Assembly (NCBI GenBank): GCA_020432595.1
Contig: JAGQGA010000170.1
Coordinates: 1 to 9,301, forward strand
Source of the DNA: Anaerolineales bacterium
GTDB taxonomy: Bacteria; Chloroflexota; Anaerolineae; Promineifilales; Promineifilaceae
Length of the DNA: 9,301 nucleotides
Direction of reading: 5' to 3'
Position numbers and translations under genes: made by a program
Shown: positions 5,916 through 9,301 of the stretch, one piece after another
How the letters are laid out: every line of letters begins with the position of its first letter
Numbering within the stretch: the first letter of the stretch is position 1
The notes under the pieces: model-generated
What the model saw: only the letters and a program-made list of their open reading frames with translations
The model's database searches: none
What the model was told of the DNA's origin: nothing

Positions 5916-5918
5916 CAA

Positions 5919-6560
5919 TCAAATTAACCCCCGCCGTACAGCTTCGGCGGCGGCTTGGGCGCGGGTTTGGACGTTCATTTTACTGAAGATGCGGCTGAGT
6001 TTGCGCTTGACGCTAGTACTGCTGAGGTAAAGAGCCTGGCCGATGTCGCTGTTGCTGGCTCCGTCGGCTAGCAGGTGCAGGATTTGGATTTCTTCGGTGT
6101 CGAGTGGTTCAAGGGGAGGCAGATCGGCATCTCCGCCCACCAGCTTCCGCACCATTGTTTCCGTCACACGCGGACTAAACACTCGTTCCCCTCGGTGGGC
6201 GGCGCGAATGGCCTGCACCAGCAGCGCATCCGACGCATTTTTGAGAATATAGCCTTGCGCTCCCGCTTGCAGTGCGGCCATGACGTATTCGTCATCTTCA
6301 AATGAGGTGAGCAGCAGGATGCGGGCGGTGGGCTGAATTTGCCGCAAACGGTTAAGCACCATCAGCCCCGACTCGTCTGGCAGGCGGATGTCGAGCAGAG
6401 TGATGTCGGGTTGCAGGGCGCGGAATTGGAAAACGGCCGTTTCTCCATCCTCCGCCTCACCCACTACCACAAACTCCTCATAATTCGACAGCAGGCTCTG
6501 CACTCCCTCCCGCACAATCGGATGATCATCAACCAGCAAAATACGAATCAGGTTTGTCAT
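5919..6560 (-). CDS. NarL/FixJ-family response regulator
   Basis: DNA-binding response regulator of 213 residues. Receiver domain at 1-120: acidic pocket Asp11/Asp12, phospho-acceptor Asp57 in ITLLDIRLPDESG, Thr85 in LLLTSFEDD and Lys107 in GYILKNAS. A linker with PPLEPLDTEE leads to a LuxR-type helix-turn-helix at about 150-213 (ADGASNSDIGQALYLSSTSVKRKLSRIFSKMNVQTRAQAAAEAVRRGLI). The all-present receiver residues indicate a phosphorylatable regulator. It follows the histidine kinase gene with a 2-nt gap and no Shine-Dalgarno of its own, so it is likely translationally coupled. It is convergent with brnA. The target genes are unknown; the cox cluster is a candidate only by proximity. Confidence 0.95.
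   Translation of the reverse strand: MTNLIRILLVDDHPIVREGVQSLLSNYEEFVVVGEAEDGETAVFQFRALQPDITLLDIRLPDESGLMVLNRLRQIQPTARILLLTSFEDDEYVMAALQAGAQGYILKNASDALLVQAIRAAHRGERVFSPRVTETMVRKLVGGDADLPPLEPLDTEEIQILHLLADGASNSDIGQALYLSSTSVKRKLSRIFSKMNVQTRAQAAAEAVRRGLI
6432..6441. repeat. AACGGCCGTT palindrome in the response regulator gene
   Basis: Read as Thr-Ala-Val on the minus strand. It is one of the sharpest composition flips: left 50 bases 23 G and 7 C, right 50 bases 3 G and 23 C. Confidence 0.9.
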
Positions 6561-6562
6561 GA

Positions 6563-7840
6563 TTAAACCGGCACCACCAACTCAACCCGTGTGCCCTCGC
6601 CCGGCTTGGTGTGGATGGTCAGATGCCCACCCAGACTTTCCGCTCGTTCAGCCATTCCTAGTAGCCCCAAATGCTCCGAGCTTCTGGCCGTCACAGCTTG
6701 CCAATCAAAGCCACAGCCATTATCCAGAACCGTTAGCTTGACCGTTTTGGGCGAAAAGGCAAGCATCAGCGTGGCATTTTGCGCCTGCGCATGGGCGCTG
6801 GTGTTTTGCAATGCCTCTTGCATCAGGCGAAACAGGCTGATTTCGATGCGGGGTGACAAACGACACGGCTCGCCAAAGATGTTGATGGCGCATGGAATGC
6901 CGGAATATTGCTCAAACTGTTGGGCGTAGCGGCGGGCGGCGGGAGCCAGCCCCAGCGCATCCAATGTAGGTGGGCGCAAATCGTGGATGATGCGCTTCAT
7001 TTCAGCTTCAACCCGGTGCAGGATGTGGCCGACTTTGTCGAGTGATTGGGTGGCATCGTCTAAACGGCCGTTTCCCAACCGCTTCTGCGCCGACTTCAAC
7101 TCCAACATCGAACCAATCAACAGTTGGTTAATCCCATCGTGCATATCCTGAGCAATCCGCTGCCGCTCCCGCTCCTCCACATCCACCGTCTCCGACAAAA
7201 GCTGCTGAAGCTGTGATGCCTTTTGCGCCAACGCCTCCTTCGCTTCCTCCAACTCCTGCGTCCGCTGCGCCACCTTTTGCTCCAACGCCTCATTCGTCGC
7301 CGTCAGCGCCTCATAAAGCTGGGCATTGCGAATCACAATCGCCACCTGCGCCGCATACGTCATCAGAAGTTGCTCATGCTCATCGTCATACGGCTGCGGC
7401 CGGTTCGCCACCCCAATCATGCCAATGGGCTTGTTGCGAATTTGCAGCGGCACACCCAAAAAAGCGTGGACAGGCGGATGCCCCAGCGGCTGCCCCACGC
7501 GCTGAGGGTCAATCATGGCATCGTTGGTGCGGATGGGGCGGTTTTCCAGCACGGCGCGGGCAAACAGATTGGAGCGCAAGGGGATAAGGTGGTTGTGTTC
7601 ATAAAAATGGGGGCTGGGGTGGAAGCCGTGCATGGCAACCACATCCATCGCCTTACCATTTGTCATGTTTAGCCCAATAAAGCCAAACTGCGACCCAGTA
7701 AGATCAAGGCAATGGCGCAAGGCGGTGTTGAGTACGCTTTCCAAGCTTTGCAACGCCGAAAGCTCAACCGCCAAATGGTAGAGTGCTTCCAGCCGCTGAT
7801 CGCGCTGGCCGTTGACGAGAGATAGTGTGGTGTTTGTCAT
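6563..7840 (-). CDS. GAF-domain histidine kinase, HisKA_3 (NarL-partner) class
   Basis: Sensor kinase of 425 residues without membrane segments, hence cytoplasmic. An N-terminal GAF domain (about 20-175, with TGSQFGFIGLNM, FLGVPLQIRNKPIGMIGVAN and ADE-like YDDEHEQLLMTYAAQVAIVI) is followed by a Gln/Glu-rich coiled coil (about 180-222). The HisKA_3 dimerisation domain has the phospho-accepting His234 in ERQRIAQDMHDGINQ, plus DLRPPTLDALGL at 287-298. The HATPase domain has RLMQEALQNTSAHA (338-351), DNGCGFDW (373-380) and GLLGMAERAESLGG (392-405). This architecture pairs with NarL-type regulators, and the next gene is one. The GAF ligand cannot be read from sequence. The start at 7840 lacks an obvious Shine-Dalgarno. 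Confidence 0.95.
   Translation of the reverse strand: MTNTTLSLVNGQRDQRLEALYHLAVELSALQSLESVLNTALRHCLDLTGSQFGFIGLNMTNGKAMDVVAMHGFHPSPHFYEHNHLIPLRSNLFARAVLENRPIRTNDAMIDPQRVGQPLGHPPVHAFLGVPLQIRNKPIGMIGVANRPQPYDDEHEQLLMTYAAQVAIVIRNAQLYEALTATNEALEQKVAQRTQELEEAKEALAQKASQLQQLLSETVDVEERERQRIAQDMHDGINQLLIGSMLELKSAQKRLGNGRLDDATQSLDKVGHILHRVEAEMKRIIHDLRPPTLDALGLAPAARRYAQQFEQYSGIPCAINIFGEPCRLSPRIEISLFRLMQEALQNTSAHAQAQNATLMLAFSPKTVKLTVLDNGCGFDWQAVTARSSEHLGLLGMAERAESLGGHLTIHTKPGEGTRVELVVPV
7063..7072. repeat. AACGGCCGTT palindrome in the kinase gene
   Basis: Read as Asn-Gly-Arg on the minus strand. Left 50 bases 19 G and 10 C; right 50 bases 5 G and 21 C. The C-rich stretch continues for about 250 bp and fades gradually. 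Confidence 0.9.
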
Positions 7841-7872
7841 GGCAAAGAATTATGGTGTTTTCTCAGGGTGCG

Positions 7873-7990
7873 CGAACAACCTGTCAGGAAGTTTCACGCA
7901 AAGGCGCAAAGCCGCAAAGAGAAGTGCTGTATCTTGGCGACTTTGCGGCTTTGCGTGATCCTTTTAATCATTTGCCTGACAAGTTGTTCG
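7873..7990. repeat. Nested inverted repeat, MITE-like, in the kinase/MoeA-like intergenic region
   Basis: The outer arms are CGAACAACCTGTCAGG (7873-7888) and CCTGACAAGTTGTTCG (7975-7990), complementary at 15 of 16 positions. The inner left arm is TCACGCAAAG plus two 8-bp units, GCGCAAAG and CCGCAAAG (7894-7919). The inner right arm at 7941-7958 is the complement of TCACGCAAAG-CCGCAAAG, with one unit fewer. There is no target-site duplication and no coding capacity. It may be a miniature transposable or REP-like element. It fills much of the 223-bp gap between the divergent genes. Confidence 0.75.
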
Positions 7991-8035
7991 TAGACCCGTT
8001 TTCTCATAGTTCCTGTGAAAAGTCCTTACTGGGAG

Positions 8036-8041
8036 TATAAT
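8036..8041 (+). promoter_or_regulatory. TATAAT -10 box before the MoeA-like gene
   Basis: A perfect -10 hexamer lies 22 nt before the ATG, but the -35 region around 8013-8019 (CTGTGAA) is poor. Transcription would start near 8048, giving a very short leader with the GAGAGG ribosome binding site (8048-8053, 10 nt before the ATG) at its very end. Confidence 0.4.
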
Positions 8042-8063
8042 TCACTAGAGAGGCGACGCAACT

Positions 8064-9089
8064 ATGAAATTTGGCCCCATACCGACCGAACAAGCTGTAG
8101 GCAAAATCTTAGGCCACAACATTGCTGCCCCAGATGGGCGACGGGCGTTTCGCAAAGGGCGGGCGCTCATTGCCGAGGACGTGGCTCACCTGTTGGCAAT
8201 TGGCCGTGCGGTGGTGTATGTGGCGGAAATGGAGCCGGAGGACGTGGAGGAAAATGAGGCGGCACTGCAAGTGGCGCAGGCGGTGGCGGGATCTGGCATC
8301 ACGCTGTCGCGGGCGGCGACGGGGCGAGTGAATTTGCACGCCGAAACGCTGGGGGTGCTGCGGGTGGATGTGACGCGGCTGGCACAGGTGAATGGGTGCG
8401 CCGGGGTGACGCTGGCAACGCTGTTGACCAACACCCCTATTCCGGCAGAAAAAATGGTGGGGACGGTGAAGATTTTGCCCTATGCGGTGGCGCAAGCGAC
8501 GTTAACGGCCGTTTCCCATCTCACAACCTCCCACCCCATCCTCCACGTTGACCCACTGCCCCCCCAGCGCGTGGCACTCATTCTGTCCGGCTCTCCCTTC
8601 ACCAAAGAGCGCATTCTGACGGGGTTTGATGCCCCCCTGCGTGGCCGTTTGGAAGCGTTGGGGGCGACGGTGCATTCGGTGGATTTTGTGCCGCTGGAGG
8701 ATGATGCGGGGGAGATTGAACTGGCGCGGCTGCTGCAACAGCGGCACGCCGAGGGCGTGGGGATGATTGTACTGGCGGGAGAAACGGCCGTTATGGACCG
8801 TTACGATATCCAGCCCCGCGCCATTGAGCGGGCTGGCGGCACAATTGAATGCTTTGGTGCGCCCGTTGACCCCGGCAACCTGCTGGTGCTGGCCTACTTG
8901 GGCGGCGTGCCGGTGCTGGGCGCGCCTGGCTGCGCCCGCAGTCCCAAACCCAACATTGTAGATTGGCTGTTGCCCCGCCTGCTGGTGGGCGACCGCCTGA
9001 CTCATGCCGATATTTTTGCCTTGGGGCATGGCGGGCTGCTGGAAGATGTGGCGGAACGGCCGTTGCCGAGAAAAAAGATTGGCGATTAG
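8064..9089 (+). CDS. MoeA/MoaB-like molybdopterin-binding protein
   Basis: A 341-residue protein of the MoeA-like group that is commonly found next to or fused to MocA-type molybdenum cofactor cytidylyltransferases. The N-terminal part (1-165) opens with MKFGPIPTEQAVGKILGHNI, has RKGRALIAEDVAHL, and contains TGRVNLHAETLGVLRVD and MVGTVKILPYAV. The C-terminal MoCF-type domain (about 168-310) carries RVALILSGSP, LAGETAVMDRYDIQP (237-251), FGAPVDPGNLL (264-274) and GAPGCARSPKPNIVDW (286-301). In MoeA and MogA, equivalent glycine-rich loops hold molybdopterin. A role in making or handling the cytosine-dinucleotide cofactor used by CO dehydrogenase is inferred. The start is backed by GAGAGG at 8048-8053. 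The last codons and TAG stop lie within a GATTGG-type repeat, which gives the IGD tail. Confidence 0.88.
   Translation: MKFGPIPTEQAVGKILGHNIAAPDGRRAFRKGRALIAEDVAHLLAIGRAVVYVAEMEPEDVEENEAALQVAQAVAGSGITLSRAATGRVNLHAETLGVLRVDVTRLAQVNGCAGVTLATLLTNTPIPAEKMVGTVKILPYAVAQATLTAVSHLTTSHPILHVDPLPPQRVALILSGSPFTKERILTGFDAPLRGRLEALGATVHSVDFVPLEDDAGEIELARLLQQRHAEGVGMIVLAGETAVMDRYDIQPRAIERAGGTIECFGAPVDPGNLLVLAYLGGVPVLGAPGCARSPKPNIVDWLLPRLLVGDRLTHADIFALGHGGLLEDVAERPLPRKKIGD
8504..8513. repeat. AACGGCCGTT palindrome in the MoeA-like gene (first copy)
   Basis: Read as Thr-Ala-Val on the plus strand. The most extreme flip of the window: left 50 bases 20 G and 9 C, right 50 bases 3 G and 29 C. Confidence 0.9.
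8783..8792. repeat. AACGGCCGTT palindrome in the MoeA-like gene (second copy)
   Basis: Read as Thr-Ala-Val. Left 50 bases 22 G and 11 C; right 50 bases balanced (16 G, 17 C). Confidence 0.9.
9055..9064. repeat. AACGGCCGTT palindrome at the 3' end of the MoeA-like gene
   Basis: Read as Arg-Pro. Left 50 bases 21 G and 9 C; the right flank leaves the gene and stays G-biased (17 G, 7 C). A near-copy, GACGGCCGTT, is at 9243-9252. Confidence 0.9.
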
Positions 9090-9104
9090 CGATTGGAGAT
9101 TGGC
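9077..9104. repeat. GATTGG-type short-period repeat at the gene junction
   Basis: Direct units GATTGG-CGATTAGC-GATTGGA-GATTGG, of the same family as 424-492. It contains the TAG stop of the upstream gene (9087-9089) and the GGAG (9095-9098) that serves the ATG at 9107. Confidence 0.7.
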
Positions 9105-9106
9105 TC

Positions 9107-9301
9107 ATGAAGCGTGAACAAAAACCAGTGAACAAACCGCCTGCTGCCGGGCAACACCCAACTCAGCGGATACGGCCGGGAACGCGGGCGGTGAACCGGG
9201 AGGCCAAAAATGTGGCGCGTCCCATGCCCCAACCCCCTGCCAGACGGCCGTTGGGGCAGCCGGCCGCTAAGGCAGCGGCGGCTCGTGCCTTAAGCGATGA
9301 G
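9107..9301 (+). CDS. Partial gene with basic, Pro/Ala-rich N-terminus
   Basis: An open frame of 65 codons that runs off the window, beginning MKREQKPVNKPPAAGQHPTQ. It is rich in Arg, Pro and Ala, looks unstructured, and ends at the window edge with KAAAARALSDE. The ATG has GGAG at 9095-9098 with 8 nt spacing and starts 17 nt after the stop of the MoeA-like gene, so the two are probably co-transcribed. I do not recognise a domain. A molybdenum cofactor cytidylyltransferase (MocA) or a CoxI/XdhC-type protein would be expected at this place, but nothing in these 65 residues shows it. Two CGGCCG-containing sites (9243 and 9261) lie inside. Confidence 0.6.
   Translation, partial: MKREQKPVNKPPAAGQHPTQRIRPGTRAVNREAKNVARPMPQPPARRPLGQPAAKAAAARALSDE

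Noticed and set aside
7213..7672. Overlapping plus-strand frames of 124 and 149 codons opposite the kinase gene
   Set aside because: Compositional shadows (Pro/Ala- and Leu/Arg-rich) of the C-rich stretch after the palindrome at 7063.
8502..9029. 175-codon open frame on the minus strand
   Set aside because: Antisense to the MoeA-like gene, with low-complexity Gln/His/Arg-rich translation.

Overview
The window looks like chromosomal DNA of a moderately GC-rich bacterium. A Chloroflexota (Anaerolineae/Caldilineae-like) host is my best guess. It rests on the look of the cox proteins, the GAF-kinase/NarL pair and the many short-period intergenic repeats. No taxonomic marker gene is present, so this is inference.

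Left two thirds (1-5205, all minus strand): an aerobic carbon monoxide dehydrogenase cluster, transcribed right to left as coxD (MoxR-type AAA+ ATPase), a small DUF4177-like gene, coxE (VWA protein), coxG (SRPBCC protein with a C-terminal membrane helix), coxM (FAD subunit), coxS (2x[2Fe-2S] subunit) and the first 136 codons of coxL (Mo subunit), which leaves the window. The M-S-L order and the CoxL N-terminus fit form I (true CO-oxidising) enzymes, but the deciding active-site loop of CoxL lies outside. The accessory genes come before the structural genes, unlike Oligotropha, where D-E-F-G follow MSL.

Middle (5206-5918): an AT-richer island, about 41% GC over 5401-5760, with a plus-strand brnTA toxin-antitoxin pair. 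The toxin brnT is broken by an in-frame TAA at codon 24. The antitoxin brnA is intact and overlaps its 3' end.

Right part: a minus-strand two-component pair (GAF-HisKA_3 histidine kinase, then NarL/LuxR response regulator, 2-nt gap) stands divergent from a plus-strand MoeA/MoaB-like molybdopterin-binding protein gene. A partial gene follows it and runs off the end. The molybdopterin-binding protein fits the cox theme, because CO dehydrogenase carries a molybdopterin cytosine dinucleotide cofactor.

The most unusual feature is at DNA level. The 10-bp palindrome AACGGCCGTT occurs seven times, and its 8-bp core nine times. It sits inside genes of both orientations and is read in all three codon frames. 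At several copies the local strand composition flips abruptly from G-rich to C-rich. Intergenic gaps also hold several families of short-period inverted repeats, some of which supply stop codons or a ribosome binding site to neighbouring genes.
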